NCBI GenBank assembly: GCA_016928095.1 | Contig: JAFGLL010000065.1 | Span: forward strand, 1 to 34,709 | Reading direction: 5' to 3' | DNA length: 34,709 nucleotides | DNA from: Thermoplasmatota archaeon | GTDB lineage: Archaea; Thermoplasmatota; Penumbrarchaeia; Penumbrarchaeales; Penumbrarchaeaceae | In this document: piece after piece, positions 6,628 through 15,693 of the stretch | How positions within the stretch are numbered: the stretch's first letter is position 1 | Layout: the number at the start of each line of letters is the position of its first letter | Made by a program: the position numbers and the translations under genes | The notes under the pieces: model-generated | The model's input: only the letters and a program-made list of their open reading frames with translations | The model's database searches: none | Told to the model about the DNA's origin: nothing

Positions 6628-9063
6628 TCAGGAATTCCCTTCGGAAGCGATCAGGATCCTCGTGTTCTTTCCATCCTTCTTGACCTCGATGAGGCCTTTC
6701 TCCTTCATGGATTTGATATTGTAGTTCACTGTGGAATTGGAAAGTCCCAGTGCCAGGGATATGTCCTTCTGGGATAGACCCGGTCTTTCTTTTATAATAT
6801 CTATGATCCTCTGCTGGATGTCAGTCAGGCTTATCTGATCGGGGTCTATCTGATATCCAGCAGGATAGAACCTGCGGTAAAGGCCATCCCTCTGAGAGCG
6901 GACTAGATCCTCTTTCTCAAGGGTGTACAAATGGTGTGCAAGGGTTCCGTTGGTAAGGTCAAGGTGTGTGAGTATCGAGCGAAAATGCTCGCCGGGATGG
7001 TTCTGGACATATACGTAGATCCTCTTTCGGAGCCTGTTGTTCAGGAGATGCTCTGGCCTCAATTTACTGTACAATGGTGTCAATGCGATGAAGAACGGGT
7101 AACGTACAAGGTCCTGATATCCGAAGAACACGAGGACCGCTCCAAGGATCCCGAGTCCCAGTCCTCCTGCGGCCGCGGTCTCCGATGTCAGGTATCTGTT
7201 CTCCTCGCTGCTCTCCGGAGGTTCGCGGTCGATGCGCTCGACATACACATCCACCTTTTTTTCATTGTCAAGAAGGTCCATGTCCTCCACGCCTTCGGGT
7301 GTTCTCACGATCGCCCTGATGGACTTTGTATAGACCTTGGCATTCCACAGGAAGGATATTGTCTCCACATCCCCCGGGCCAAGGCAGGTCGATCTGTTGG
7401 AGATCAACTTGTTCGAGTACTGCCAGGCGATCTCGTATATCAGGACCTGCACATTGTCGGTAGGGATGTTCCCGATATTCGCTACGGTCACGTTCACGAA
7501 TATCTCCTCTCCCTCCTGGATAATATCATTGGAGAGAAAGATATTCCTGACCTCCAGGTTCGGAAGGTCCCGGAAATCGATCCTTCTCGAGGTCTCCGCA
7601 ACGGATGCCCACTGACCGGTGCCATCATCCACGGGCGCATGGATGGACAAGGTCACATTGAACGGATCGTTGGACAATTCCGCTATAGAGTTTATCCTAA
7701 TGGTCAATGTCAATTCTTCCCCGGAGGCCAGCGACAGGTCGACGGCAGGCTCGATCTTCAAGGAGTATCCTGAGGGGACACCTGAGACCATCACCAGACC
7801 GCTGGTCGTCAGATCTCCGTCATTGGACACGATCGACCGAAGGACGATCTCCTCTCCAAGATCGAAAGGGCCTCCCACGAGGTCTGATAACGTTATCTCG
7901 GACCTTGGTGTGATATAGATGGCGGATTGGCCGGGTATGACATCAGAGCTCGAGGAAATGGCGTCCATCCTCATTTCGAAATAACCGAACGATCCTTCAG
8001 GGACAATTGCACGGACCCGAACCTCCTTCGTTTCACCGATCTTGATAAGCAAGGTATCTGCTGGAGCGATCAGGAACTCCCAACCGTTATGCATTATCCC
8101 GTCCTTGTACACACTCGGTGCGAATTCGATCACCGAATCTACGACACCGGAATGGTGGACCAGGTAGTTCACGTCGACATAGGACCCACCTTTGACAAGG
8201 GTGTCCACCGGTGAGATGGTCACAGTGGCCCCCTTCACCACCTCGAATTGCAGGAGAACGGAATCGGAGGCCTTACCGTAGGAAAACTCCTCGGAATCGA
8301 TGGATGTGGATATCGCAGTGATCTCCATTATCTCTCCTGGTGTGGATGAGGCCGGAACATTGACCATTATCCTGGTTCGATATTCCGAACCGGTCTCTCC
8401 GTGGTCAAGCTGGAATTCAAGGACCTCATCCCCCTCCCGGAACTGGGTATCCCATTCCGAGGGATGCTCCTTGATCCTCATTTCATATCTGGCCTTCATA
8501 TTGCCAAGGTTTTTTAACATGATATCGACAAAGGTCCTCTCGCCAGGGTAGACATTGAAGTTCCAGGTCTCGGCATTGTATGGTGTGAGGACAAGTTCAT
8601 GATCGATGGTGATATCGAGCTTGATTATGAGCAAAAGGGAATCCGTGTCCCCGGTGATGTTCCCGGTCCCTTCGACCAAAATAGGGTAACTATCATCGGG
8701 AGCAAGTATGGAATCGGGGATGGTCGCGATCACTCTGGCCGATAATGATGAGTTGGAAGGCACATTGACAGAGCCTGTGGCGGAGATCAACCAATCCGGA
8801 CCATCCACTATGGTCAGGACGACCCTCTGTTCCATGGAATGGTCGTTCTTCACCCATATTGTAAAGTAAACATCAGAACCCGGTGAGCCATACTTCACCG
8901 GACTTCCAGTGGGCGATATCTCATCCTCTGGGTCCGGGAGGATCTCCAGGGTACTGGCATCCCTGGTTGGGGTATTCTGACCTTCGGTCCCTGCTGATAA
9001 GAGAGATGCAAAGACAAGAACGGCCAATAATAGCATGACGGCAGGGATCGACGTTTTGCTCAT
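6628..9063 (-). CDS. Membrane-anchored sensor-regulator: Ig-like exodomain, TM, two winged helices
   Basis: 811 residues from ATG 9063. An N-terminal signal peptide (about residues 1-25) leads into roughly 600 residues of beta-rich NEW3/CARDB-like modules with repeated 'VTVANIGN' and 'NDGDLTTSG' signatures. A single membrane helix follows near residues 630-650 (GGLGLGILGAVLVFFGYQ). The cytoplasmic end has two winged-helix domains: about 675-733 (HPGEHFRSILTHLDLTNGTLAHHLYTLEKEDLV) and 744-805 (ERPGLSQKDISLALGLSNSTVNYNIKSMKEKGLI). This is the layout of a one-component transmembrane regulator: an exported domain senses envelope or ligand state and the inner domains bind DNA. TATA at 9087-9094 is 27.5 nt from ATG 9063, supporting that start over the TTG at 9072. 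Targets and signal are unknown. Confidence 0.85.
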   Translation of the reverse strand: MSKTSIPAVMLLLAVLVFASLLSAGTEGQNTPTRDASTLEILPDPEDEISPTGSPVKYGSPGSDVYFTIWVKNDHSMEQRVVLTIVDGPDWLISATGSVNVPSNSSLSARVIATIPDSILAPDDSYPILVEGTGNITGDTDSLLLIIKLDITIDHELVLTPYNAETWNFNVYPGERTFVDIMLKNLGNMKARYEMRIKEHPSEWDTQFREGDEVLEFQLDHGETGSEYRTRIMVNVPASSTPGEIMEITAISTSIDSEEFSYGKASDSVLLQFEVVKGATVTISPVDTLVKGGSYVDVNYLVHHSGVVDSVIEFAPSVYKDGIMHNGWEFLIAPADTLLIKIGETKEVRVRAIVPEGSFGYFEMRMDAISSSSDVIPGQSAIYITPRSEITLSDLVGGPFDLGEEIVLRSIVSNDGDLTTSGLVMVSGVPSGYSLKIEPAVDLSLASGEELTLTIRINSIAELSNDPFNVTLSIHAPVDDGTGQWASVAETSRRIDFRDLPNLEVRNIFLSNDIIQEGEEIFVNVTVANIGNIPTDNVQVLIYEIAWQYSNKLISNRSTCLGPGDVETISFLWNAKVYTKSIRAIVRTPEGVEDMDLLDNEKKVDVYVERIDREPPESSEENRYLTSETAAAGGLGLGILGAVLVFFGYQDLVRYPFFIALTPLYSKLRPEHLLNNRLRKRIYVYVQNHPGEHFRSILTHLDLTNGTLAHHLYTLEKEDLVRSQRDGLYRRFYPAGYQIDPDQISLTDIQQRIIDIIKERPGLSQKDISLALGLSNSTVNYNIKSMKEKGLIEVKKDGKNTRILIASEGNS

Positions 9064-9086
9064 TGCGATCAAATCTACGGACAGCC

Positions 9087-9094
9087 TATTTAAA
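9087..9094 (-). promoter_or_regulatory. TATA box giving a leaderless mRNA
   Basis: Minus-strand TTTAAATA; its centre is 27.5 nt from the A of ATG 9063, so transcription should start at or next to the start codon of the membrane regulator. Confidence 0.6.
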
Positions 9095-9137
9095 GCATGT
9101 AGTACACAAGTTGTATTGAGGAGCGGTCCAGGTTACC

Positions 9138-9419
9138 TTACTTTTGACCGGTCACCAGTATGAGATGATATCCGAACTGGGTCTTCACGGGTTCTGAGAC
9201 CTGGCCGATCTTGAGCGAGAAAGCGACCTCCTCGAAGGGTTTTACCATCTGGCCCTTGCCGAAGAACCCAAGGTCCCCTCCTTTTTTTCCGGAGGGGCAT
9301 TTAGAGTGTTTTCTGGCCAGGTCCTCGAATCTGGTCCCGGCCTTCAATCTGCCAGACAGCTTGTCCGCTTCTGCCTTCGAATTCACGAGTATATGACTGG
9401 CCCTTACCTGTACTACCAT
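9138..9419 (-). CDS. ppiC: Parvulin-type peptidyl-prolyl isomerase
   Basis: Single-domain PpiC/rotamase, 93 residues, the minimal parvulin fold. It interconverts cis and trans peptide bonds before proline. Diagnostic blocks are RASHILV (6-12), [21 protein letters not shown] (31-51), [10 protein letters not shown] (58-67) and TQFGYHLI (80-87), including the active-site His of SHIL and the GYHLI His. There is no signal peptide, so it is cytoplasmic. ATG 9419 has only a weak upstream AG-rich sequence; a TATA-like TTATTTC near 9450 would give a leader of a few nucleotides. It stands alone between the membrane regulator and the divergent TFB gene. Confidence 0.95.
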   Translation of the reverse strand: MVVQVRASHILVNSKAEADKLSGRLKAGTRFEDLARKHSKCPSGKKGGDLGFFGKGQMVKPFEEVAFSLKIGQVSEPVKTQFGYHLILVTGQK

Positions 9420-9738
9420 TTTATCACTGAGAGGGTGAGGGATGGACGCTTATTTCAATTCTGCGGACATGCAGCAAAAGGATATATAACAAAACATGGA
9501 GGACCTGCAGGTAGAAGGAACATGGTAACAGAGGGGATGGACCGATCGTGATATGATATGAAAATTTATGGTTTTTTTCAATTTGAATGCGATGTCCAGA
9601 GTGCGAATATTATCTTATGGAACATCCCATATTAACGGTTTCGAAACATTTATATAGTAAAACGTATCTCAACGAAAAGAAAATTTTATAAGTAATGACC
9701 CGACACCGATTCGGGTTCAAAATGAGGAGGAAAATCAG
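9420..9738. other. AT-rich divergent intergenic region, ppiC / tfb
   Basis: 319 bp with no credible gene. It contains TATA-like elements for both flanking genes; the strongest is on the plus strand at 9643-9657. The stretch 9480-9620 is AT-rich, and I see no convincing repeat, hairpin or RNA gene in it. Confidence 0.5.
9643..9657 (+). promoter_or_regulatory. BRE-TATA promoter upstream of tfb
   Basis: GAAAC followed by ATTTATATAG resembles a purine-rich BRE plus TATA box; the start would be near 9680. A second box, TTTTATAA at 9684-9691, would start transcription near 9715, about 24 nt before the ATG. Two stacked promoters are possible. Confidence 0.5.
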
Positions 9739-10713
9739 ATGGAGCAAGATGATAATTCCCCCGACAGGCGCAAGAGGCGCGAGAACCGGGACAGGGTTCA
9801 GATCGAGGAGACCACGAAATGCCCCGAGTGCGGGAGCGAACATATAATCCGTGATTACGAGAGGGGAGAGCTCGTTTGCGGTGACTGCGGTGTCGTAATA
9901 AACGATCTTCAGATAGATATGGGGCCCGAATGGAGAGCCTTCGACTCGGTCCAGACCGAACAAAGGGCAAGGACCGGGGCACCGATGACGTTGACGATCC
10001 ACGACAAGGGTCTCTCCACCGAGATCGGATGGAAGAACAAGGATTCATACGGAAAATCCATCCCCACCCGGAACAGGGCACAGATGTACAGGCTCAGAAA
10101 ATGGCAGAGGAGGATAAGGGTCTCCAACGCAACGGAGAGGAACCTGGCATTCGCCCTGTCTGAACTGGACAGGATGGCAGCAGGGATAGGGCTTCCCAGG
10201 AACGTAAGGGAGACCGCCGCCCGGATATACCGGAATGCTGTGAATAAGAACCTCATCAGGGGACGCTCCATAGAGGGTGTCGTTGCATCCTCGATCTATG
10301 CCGCATGCAGGCAGTGCAACGTCCCGAGGACACTTGATGAGATCGCATCCGCTTCCAGGGTAGGAAGGAAGGAGATCGGAAGGACCTACCGCTTCATGAC
10401 CCGGGAGCTGGATATGAGGCTCATGCCCACATCGCCCCAGGACTACATATCAAGGTTCTGCTCGGAGCTGAAACTTTCCGGAGAGACACAGACCAAGACC
10501 ATGGAGATCCTGAAGAAGGCCGACGAGATGGAGATAACCTCCGGAAGGGGTCCCACGGGTATGGCGGCCGCTGCGATATATATCGCCTCCATCATGACCA
10601 ACGAGAGGAGGACCCAGAGAGAGGTCGCCGATGTCGCCGGGGTGACGGAGGTCACAATAAGGAACCGCTACAAGGAGCTTGCCGACAAGCTCGGTATCGA
10701 TCTCGAGATCTGA
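9739..10713 (+). CDS. tfb: Transcription initiation factor B (TFB)
   Basis: Archaeal TFIIB homologue that bridges TBP-TATA and RNA polymerase. 324 residues. The N-terminal zinc ribbon uses C28-x2-C31 and C47-x2-C50 (CPECG, CGDCG). The B-reader/linker segment [19 protein letters not shown] spans 67-85. Two cyclin repeats follow, at about 120-215 ([36 protein letters not shown]) and 225-320 ([33 protein letters not shown]). ATG 9739 is 8 nt behind GAGGAGG. The N-terminus has about 20 charged residues before the ribbon, longer than many TFBs. Archaea often carry several TFB copies; whether this is the main one cannot be told here. Confidence 0.97.
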   Translation: MEQDDNSPDRRKRRENRDRVQIEETTKCPECGSEHIIRDYERGELVCGDCGVVINDLQIDMGPEWRAFDSVQTEQRARTGAPMTLTIHDKGLSTEIGWKNKDSYGKSIPTRNRAQMYRLRKWQRRIRVSNATERNLAFALSELDRMAAGIGLPRNVRETAARIYRNAVNKNLIRGRSIEGVVASSIYAACRQCNVPRTLDEIASASRVGRKEIGRTYRFMTRELDMRLMPTSPQDYISRFCSELKLSGETQTKTMEILKKADEMEITSGRGPTGMAAAAIYIASIMTNERRTQREVADVAGVTEVTIRNRYKELADKLGIDLEI

Positions 10714-10784
10714 CCTGACCAAGATACGGAAGATATATTGCGAGGGAGCATCTTTGACCCCTTCTCTTCCCCCTTTCACCGATC

Positions 10785-10794
10785 ATTTATTATA
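10785..10794 (+). promoter_or_regulatory. TATA box upstream of 10820
   Basis: ATTTATTATA centred about 30 nt before ATG 10820, predicting a leaderless or nearly leaderless transcript. A pyrimidine-rich stretch just before it (10752-10778) could end the tfb transcript. Confidence 0.45.
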
Positions 10795-10819
10795 CTCTCA
10801 AGGGCCATGTTGACCCGGG

Positions 10820-11770
10820 ATGACCATGAGGGGCAGTGGGTACTGGACCGCTTCTATATCTGTATCTCTCTCATTGCTGTTGTTAACGGTCTTGCCGATC
10901 TTCAATGAGGTCTCGGGGGAGAGAAATGGGGAAGTCCTTGGACCTGTGTACGCTGAGCCCGAGATCGACATCCAGATAACTCCAGGAAGATACCAGGCGA
11001 ACGTCCAACCCGGACAGGACGGTCTGGTGACCATCCTCGGCAACGTTCTCTGCGATATGCCACCTTATACACCATCGGGCGTTTACTGCGTCGTCCATAT
11101 CTTCGTGGATGCTGGAGGTTGGTTCACCTCGGAGCCACCCGATCTGGTTTTTTCGAGGGCGACCGTTTCAAGAGATTTCACGATCACCCTTCTGGTCCCG
11201 ATGGAAAGTACCCCGGACAGCTCAAGGGATGTGAGGATATCCGGGATGTGGGAATACTCTCCCGGTACACAGGGAGGCACAACGGAGACCGAGAGCGTGT
11301 ATGTGGAGGTTCTTCCATATGTCTTCCTTCTGTTCAGAACCGAAAGGTACAACAGCACGATCGAGATCGGCGAGACCGGAACATATGTGATAGAGATCGA
11401 GAACAGAGGTACATGTGATGCCTCGGTCTCCCTCATGTCCTCTGCGGACAGCGAAATTATGGAGACCAGGATGGACAGGGACCACCTTGATATTCCCGCC
11501 AAACAGATAATGGCGGTGGAGCTTTCCTTCGAACAGCCATCGGGACCGGAAGGCGATCATACGGTGACCCTGGCAGCCCAGGATGTCGAGCACGGAGGTC
11601 AGGACGCCATACTTTACACCTTCAAGGTAACCACCAAGGAGAAGGGGTCCATTTTCTCATCGGTTCCTTACTTGACACCTATCATCATCGCACTATTGGT
11701 CGCATTATTGTCTATCGGATCGGTCATACTCGTTATCAAGCTCAGAGAAAGAAGGATGAGCATTGCCTGA
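10820..11770 (+). CDS. Secreted, C-terminally membrane-anchored protein of unknown function
   Basis: 316 residues. Signal peptide at about 8-32 (SISVSLSLLLLTVLPIF), an extracellular beta-rich region of about 240 residues, one membrane helix near 284-306 (LTPIIIALLVALLSIGSVILVI) and a short basic tail KLRERRMSIA. The region at about 180-265 (IGETGTYVIEIENRGTCDASVSL) resembles the NEW3/CARDB-like modules of the membrane regulator at 6628-9063. Two extracellular cysteines (in NVLCDMPP and GVYCVV) could form a disulfide. ATG 10820 was chosen from the TATA position; a second in-frame ATG lies 6 nt later. It ends 7 nt before the convergent lysK. Surface or cell-envelope role only; no enzyme motif is seen. 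Confidence 0.75.
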   Translation: MTMRGSGYWTASISVSLSLLLLTVLPIFNEVSGERNGEVLGPVYAEPEIDIQITPGRYQANVQPGQDGLVTILGNVLCDMPPYTPSGVYCVVHIFVDAGGWFTSEPPDLVFSRATVSRDFTITLLVPMESTPDSSRDVRISGMWEYSPGTQGGTTETESVYVEVLPYVFLLFRTERYNSTIEIGETGTYVIEIENRGTCDASVSLMSSADSEIMETRMDRDHLDIPAKQIMAVELSFEQPSGPEGDHTVTLAAQDVEHGGQDAILYTFKVTTKEKGSIFSSVPYLTPIIIALLVALLSIGSVILVIKLRERRMSIA

Positions 11771-11777
11771 ACATACA

Positions 11778-12737
11778 TCAGCTCAGAATATCACGGATCG
11801 CCGTTCTCAGGACCTCTATTCCCTTCCTGTATTCATCAAGAGAGATCCGCTCCTCGTCCGTATGGTCCAATCCACCGTTACCTGGACCGAATGCAATGAT
11901 GGGGGTGCTCCAAACCTCTCCAAGAACGTTCATGTCTGCAGTTCCGGTCTTTCTCTTGAAGACGGGATCTCCTCCTGAAGCTCTTATGGCCTTCACAAAG
12001 GAGCGGACCAACCAGGAGAACTTGTCGGACCTGTAAGGTTTGACATCCTCAAGGGTCCGTATGCTGACCGTCTCGGTTCCCTGGGGTAGGACCGGTCTCT
12101 CATCCGGAGGATATCTTATATCGAGCTTCAATCTGGTCCTCGTTATATCGCCATGGACCTCTAAAAGCCGCGCTTTGGAGGTAATTCTGATCCTGTCAAG
12201 GATATCCAACGCGACCTCCGTGGAGAACGGGATATCATGACCGGAGTGACTGGGTGGCGTCGTCACCTCGATCTCGACCAGGAGCCTTCCGTTATAGGAG
12301 ATCGTTATCCCGTCCCAACCACTTGGCTCCAGGATAATGCACGGCCTTTCCTTCATTGTTCTGCGAAGCCTGTAGGCGGTTTCCGAGCTCCCCTCCTCGT
12401 CAGGGACCCCGACGAGCGATACACGGTCGCGAAGTTCGGGGAGGCCCTTAAGTGCATTGAGAGCTGCACAGAGGGGCCCCTTCGCATCGACCGACCCCCT
12501 GCCCCAGAGTTCGCCGTTCTCGATCCTCAAGGGTATCCCTCCGGGGACAGTGTCGAAATGCCCCAGCAGGAGAAGCTCCTCCCCACAAGGATTCACTGTG
12601 ACCGCGCCGTCGGTCACCTCCGCATCCATTCCATGGGAAATGCACCAGCTTTTGATCAGTTGGGCTGCTTCTTTTGTATTCCCGGTCACCGAAGGGGTCG
12701 ATACAAGGTCCTTTAGAAGCTCGATATCCTCATCCAT
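11778..12737 (-). CDS. lysK: [LysW]-lysine hydrolase (M20 deacetylase family)
   Basis: Releases lysine from the LysW carrier, the last step of the amino-group-carrier pathway. 319 residues, M20 metallopeptidase. Metal and catalytic residues are visible: H60 and D62 in GHFDTVPGG, D84 in GRGSVDAKGP, the E114-E115 pair in VPDEEGSSE, later ILEPSGWDG, a lid-domain HSGHD motif, and the C-terminal LDHTDEER. The small size compared with ArgE (about 380) is normal for LysK. It overlaps lysJ by 8 nt and is the last gene of the lys operon, converging on 10820-11770. It may also release ornithine if the pathway is bifunctional; that is not visible in sequence. Confidence 0.93.
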   Translation of the reverse strand: MDEDIELLKDLVSTPSVTGNTKEAAQLIKSWCISHGMDAEVTDGAVTVNPCGEELLLLGHFDTVPGGIPLRIENGELWGRGSVDAKGPLCAALNALKGLPELRDRVSLVGVPDEEGSSETAYRLRRTMKERPCIILEPSGWDGITISYNGRLLVEIEVTTPPSHSGHDIPFSTEVALDILDRIRITSKARLLEVHGDITRTRLKLDIRYPPDERPVLPQGTETVSIRTLEDVKPYRSDKFSWLVRSFVKAIRASGGDPVFKRKTGTADMNVLGEVWSTPIIAFGPGNGGLDHTDEERISLDEYRKGIEVLRTAIRDILS

Positions 12738-13878
12738 CGAGGACCTCCGCGAAGGTCTTGACGGTCATGTCTATCTCTTCCCCTGGTACCACCAGAGGTG
12801 GCAGGAAGCGAATAACGGTACTGCCGGTCGGGATGGCCGCTATACCCTTTTCGAGAAGAGCGGAGAGGTAGGGCCCTGACCTCGTCTTGAGCTCGACGCC
12901 GATCATGAGGCCCATACCCCGAACCTCTCTGACCTGCATCGATCCGATACCCCTGAGACCTTCCAGGAACCTCTTTCCAAGTGTCTCGGACCTGCCTGAG
13001 AGGTCATGATCGATCATATATCTCAACGCACCGTTGGCCGCCGCGCAGACGAGCGGGTTCCCGCCGAACGTTGAGCCATGGGAGCCTTTTGGCATCGGTC
13101 CCAGCTTATCGTGGAGGATGGCAGCACCCATCGGGAGACCGCCGGCAATGGATTTACCGATACAGATGATATCAGGTGTCACCTCATAATGCTGAATGGC
13201 GAATATCTTTCCGGTCCTGCACATTCCCGCCTGGACCTCATCCACGATGAGGAGTGCGCCCTTCTCGTCGCATATTCTCCTTGCCTCTTTGAAATACCCT
13301 TCGGGCGGGAGGTGGACACCACCCTCTCCTTGAATAGGTTCAAGGACGACCGCAGCCGTCTCCTCTGTCACGATATCGTTCAATTCCCCGGCATTCCCGA
13401 AGGTTACGAAATCGACAGGGAACAGCTTGTCCGAGACCCCCTCCCTGTGTGAGGGGTTGAACGTCATGGACAGAGAACCAAGTGTCCTTCCATGGAAAGC
13501 CCTTTTTGCGGCGACCACCTTGGTTCTGCCCGTATGCTTCAAGGTGAACTTCAGGGCTGTTTCCACCGCCTCCGTCCCGGAGTTGCAGAGGAACACCCTT
13601 GCCATCCCGGATGGCGATATCTCGATCAGCCTTTCCATCAGCTCCCTCCTCGCCGGGTTGTCATAGCTCGAGGAGACGTAGATGAGTTCTGAAAGCTGCT
13701 TCTGGACGGCCTCGATGACGTAAGGGTTGCAGTGCCCGACATTGCAAACGCCGTAGCTGGCCCCCATGTCGATATATTCCTTCCCGTTGGAGTCCCAGAT
13801 ACGGGAACCGTCCCCGCGGACGATCTCTATACCCCTTTTTGTCACGGCTCCGGATTCGAGCTGCTCCTCGCTCAGCAT
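12730..13878 (-). CDS. lysJ: [LysW]-aminoadipate semialdehyde transaminase
   Basis: Class III PLP aminotransferase that converts LysW-gamma-aminoadipate semialdehyde to LysW-lysine, using glutamate as usual amino donor. 382 residues, family length. The PLP-binding aspartate is D213 (LLIVDEVQAGMCRTG) and the Schiff-base lysine is K242 (CIGKSIAGGLPMGA). The phosphate-binding SGTEAVETALK (100-110), FHGRTLGSLS (128-137) and EPIQGEGGV (180-188) are ArgD/LysJ-like. It overlaps lysZ by 7 nt and lysK by 8 nt, indicating translational coupling. ArgD-type activity for arginine is the alternative; the LysW context argues for LysJ. Confidence 0.94.
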   Translation of the reverse strand: MLSEEQLESGAVTKRGIEIVRGDGSRIWDSNGKEYIDMGASYGVCNVGHCNPYVIEAVQKQLSELIYVSSSYDNPARRELMERLIEISPSGMARVFLCNSGTEAVETALKFTLKHTGRTKVVAAKRAFHGRTLGSLSMTFNPSHREGVSDKLFPVDFVTFGNAGELNDIVTEETAAVVLEPIQGEGGVHLPPEGYFKEARRICDEKGALLIVDEVQAGMCRTGKIFAIQHYEVTPDIICIGKSIAGGLPMGAAILHDKLGPMPKGSHGSTFGGNPLVCAAANGALRYMIDHDLSGRSETLGKRFLEGLRGIGSMQVREVRGMGLMIGVELKTRSGPYLSALLEKGIAAIPTGSTVIRFLPPLVVPGEEIDMTVKTFAEVLDG

Positions 13879-14663
13879 ATATGTGTCCCCTCCCCTTCCA
13901 ATGCGCGTGTCAGCGGTCTGTCGGTATTTGCATTGGAGATGATGACCCGGACCACACCGCCATGGAGGGCTTCCTGCGCTGCCAGGATCTTCTTCTTCAT
14001 GCGTCCCTGGGCAATGTTCATTGCCTCATCGATGGTGTTCTTCTTGACAGAAGTGACCAGAGAGGAGGGGTCCTCAACATCCTTCAGAAGTCCCGGTTTG
14101 TTGGTAAGCAGGATCAGTTCATCCGCCTTGACGGCTGCCGCTATCGATGCTGCGACCCTGTCGGCATCCGCGTTAAGAGCCCCCCCGTCTTCGGCCTCTA
14201 TTGGTATGGTTATTACCGGGAGGTATCCTGATCCGAGCAAGGTTTCGAGTAGCTCCACGTTGACCTTTTCGACGGTCCCGGTGTGGTCCCCCCTCAGGAT
14301 CTTGATCCTTCCGTCCTCGATGTACCTTATTGCTTCCTTTCTCCTCCCCTTCAGGAGACCCCCGTCGATACCTGTGAGACCGAGGGCGTTCATGTTCCTT
14401 GACCTGAGCATCTGGACGAGCCTCTTGTTCACAGAGCCCGAATATGTCATCCTCAGAATATCCAACGTGTCCTCGTCAGTGACCCTGCTGGTATGTCCCG
14501 AGGGCGAGGTCACGAACCTCGGAGGTTTTCCAAGCTGTTCCGATAACCTGTTCATCTCGTCGGAACCCCCGTGGACCAGAATGACATCCTCTCTCCCCTG
14601 CAGGTCCTCCACAAGGTTCGAAAGGTCTGTTCCGACCGCACCACCGATCTTGACAACGATCAT
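13872..14663 (-). CDS. lysZ: [LysW]-aminoadipate 6-kinase
   Basis: Amino-acid kinase of the ArgB family. It phosphorylates the gamma-carboxyl of LysW-bound alpha-aminoadipate. 263 residues from ATG 14663 (MIVVKIGGAVG), which lies 5 nt behind GAGGTGG; an upstream in-frame GTG at 14672 is less well placed because it overlaps that ribosome binding site. Motifs: VVKIGGAVG (3-11) for phosphate binding, VHGGSDEMN near 34-42, a Lys-containing KGRRKEAIRYIEDGRI loop, and IPIEAEDGGALNADADRVAASIAAAVKA for substrate and nucleotide. A 594-codon open frame on the opposite strand covers this region and is treated as a shadow. Confidence 0.94.
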   Translation of the reverse strand: MIVVKIGGAVGTDLSNLVEDLQGREDVILVHGGSDEMNRLSEQLGKPPRFVTSPSGHTSRVTDEDTLDILRMTYSGSVNKRLVQMLRSRNMNALGLTGIDGGLLKGRRKEAIRYIEDGRIKILRGDHTGTVEKVNVELLETLLGSGYLPVITIPIEAEDGGALNADADRVAASIAAAVKADELILLTNKPGLLKDVEDPSSLVTSVKKNTIDEAMNIAQGRMKKKILAAQEALHGGVVRVIISNANTDRPLTRALEGEGTHIC

Positions 14664-14673
14664 ATTGCCCACC

Positions 14674-15690
14674 TCAGATAGGATGCAGCCCCGTGAACTC
14701 GAGACCCTTTGTCTCGTCGCATCCCATGATCACGTTCATGCACTGCATCGCACTTCCTGCGGCCCCCTTCATCAGGTTGTCGATGGCCGAGAAGACAACA
14801 AGTCTGTTGCTGTTCGGATCGAGCTCGAAACCGAGGTCGCAGTAGTTGGAACCGGCTATCAACTTAGGCTCGGGATATCTGAAGATACCCTTCTGGGACC
14901 TTATGACCCTTATAAAGGGCTCCTTTCCATAGGTCGAGCGAAGGTACCCCCATACGTCCTTTTCGGTCAACTTTTCCCCGATCTCGATGTGGATAGTAGT
15001 GGATATACCCCTGACCATCTCCACGGCATGGACTGTCATCATAACGTCCACACCGGTCTCCTGAAGGATCTCCGCTCTGTGCCTGTGGTCAACCGGAGCA
15101 TAGGGGCGTATCACACCGCTCCTTTCGGGGTGATGCGAGGAATCCGAGACCGTCTTACCTGCAGCCGAGGAGCCTATCTTGGAGTCCACCAGGACCCTCT
15201 GGGCGATCTCCCTGAAGGGAAACAGGCCGAGTATGGTCGAGGTGGCAACACATCCGGGAGCTGCAGCCCTTCCTTTCTCCCGTATCTCACTCCTGTGAAG
15301 TTCGGGGAGACCGTAGGGAAAGCTTTCCATAAGTTCCGGGGAAGCGTGATCATGTCCGTACCATTTCCTGTACACCTCGGGGTCATTGAGTCTGAAATCA
15401 GCGGAAGTGTCTATGACATGCTCGGCATGGGAGAGCAGGTCTTTCATCTTGCTGTCGGAGGTACCGTGAGGGAGGGCAGAGAAAATGAAGTCCACATCCT
15501 TCAGCTCATCGGGTGAGGTGAAACGAAGATCGGTCCTCCCTCGGAGGTTCGGGTGAGCTGAGTGGACATGCTCCCCTAGCGTGCTGGAAGAGGTCACCTG
15601 AACAAGCTCGAGATCGTCCCTCATCAGCACGAGCCTTGCTACCTCCCCACCTACGTAACCGGAACCTCCTATGATCGATACGGTATTCAT
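14674..15690 (-). CDS. lysY: [LysW]-aminoadipyl phosphate reductase
   Basis: NADPH-dependent semialdehyde dehydrogenase of the ArgC family; it reduces LysW-aminoadipyl phosphate. 338 residues. Rossmann loop SIIGGSGYVGGEVARL (5-20), catalytic cysteine C147 in APGCVATSTILGLFPF, SADFR (96-100), and a substrate-binding histidine region HPERSGVIRPYAPVDHRHRAEI. ATG 15690 begins 3 nt after the lysX stop; the next gene's ATG is 10 nt downstream of its own stop. The whole order matches lysY of Thermus and Sulfolobus. Dual ArgC-like use in arginine synthesis is possible. Confidence 0.95.
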   Translation of the reverse strand: MNTVSIIGGSGYVGGEVARLVLMRDDLELVQVTSSSTLGEHVHSAHPNLRGRTDLRFTSPDELKDVDFIFSALPHGTSDSKMKDLLSHAEHVIDTSADFRLNDPEVYRKWYGHDHASPELMESFPYGLPELHRSEIREKGRAAAPGCVATSTILGLFPFREIAQRVLVDSKIGSSAAGKTVSDSSHHPERSGVIRPYAPVDHRHRAEILQETGVDVMMTVHAVEMVRGISTTIHIEIGEKLTEKDVWGYLRSTYGKEPFIRVIRSQKGIFRYPEPKLIAGSNYCDLGFELDPNSNRLVVFSAIDNLMKGAAGSAMQCMNVIMGCDETKGLEFTGLHPI

Positions 15691-15693
15691 AGC

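Noticed and set aside
9064..9072. TTG start for the membrane regulator
   Set aside because: TATA spacing fits ATG 9063, and the TTG would add only three residues without a ribosome binding site.
13732..15516. 594-codon open frame on the plus strand
   Set aside because: It lies antisense to lysJ, lysZ and lysY, which have complete catalytic motifs. Long open antisense frames are common opposite well-biased genes, and the translation shows no family features.
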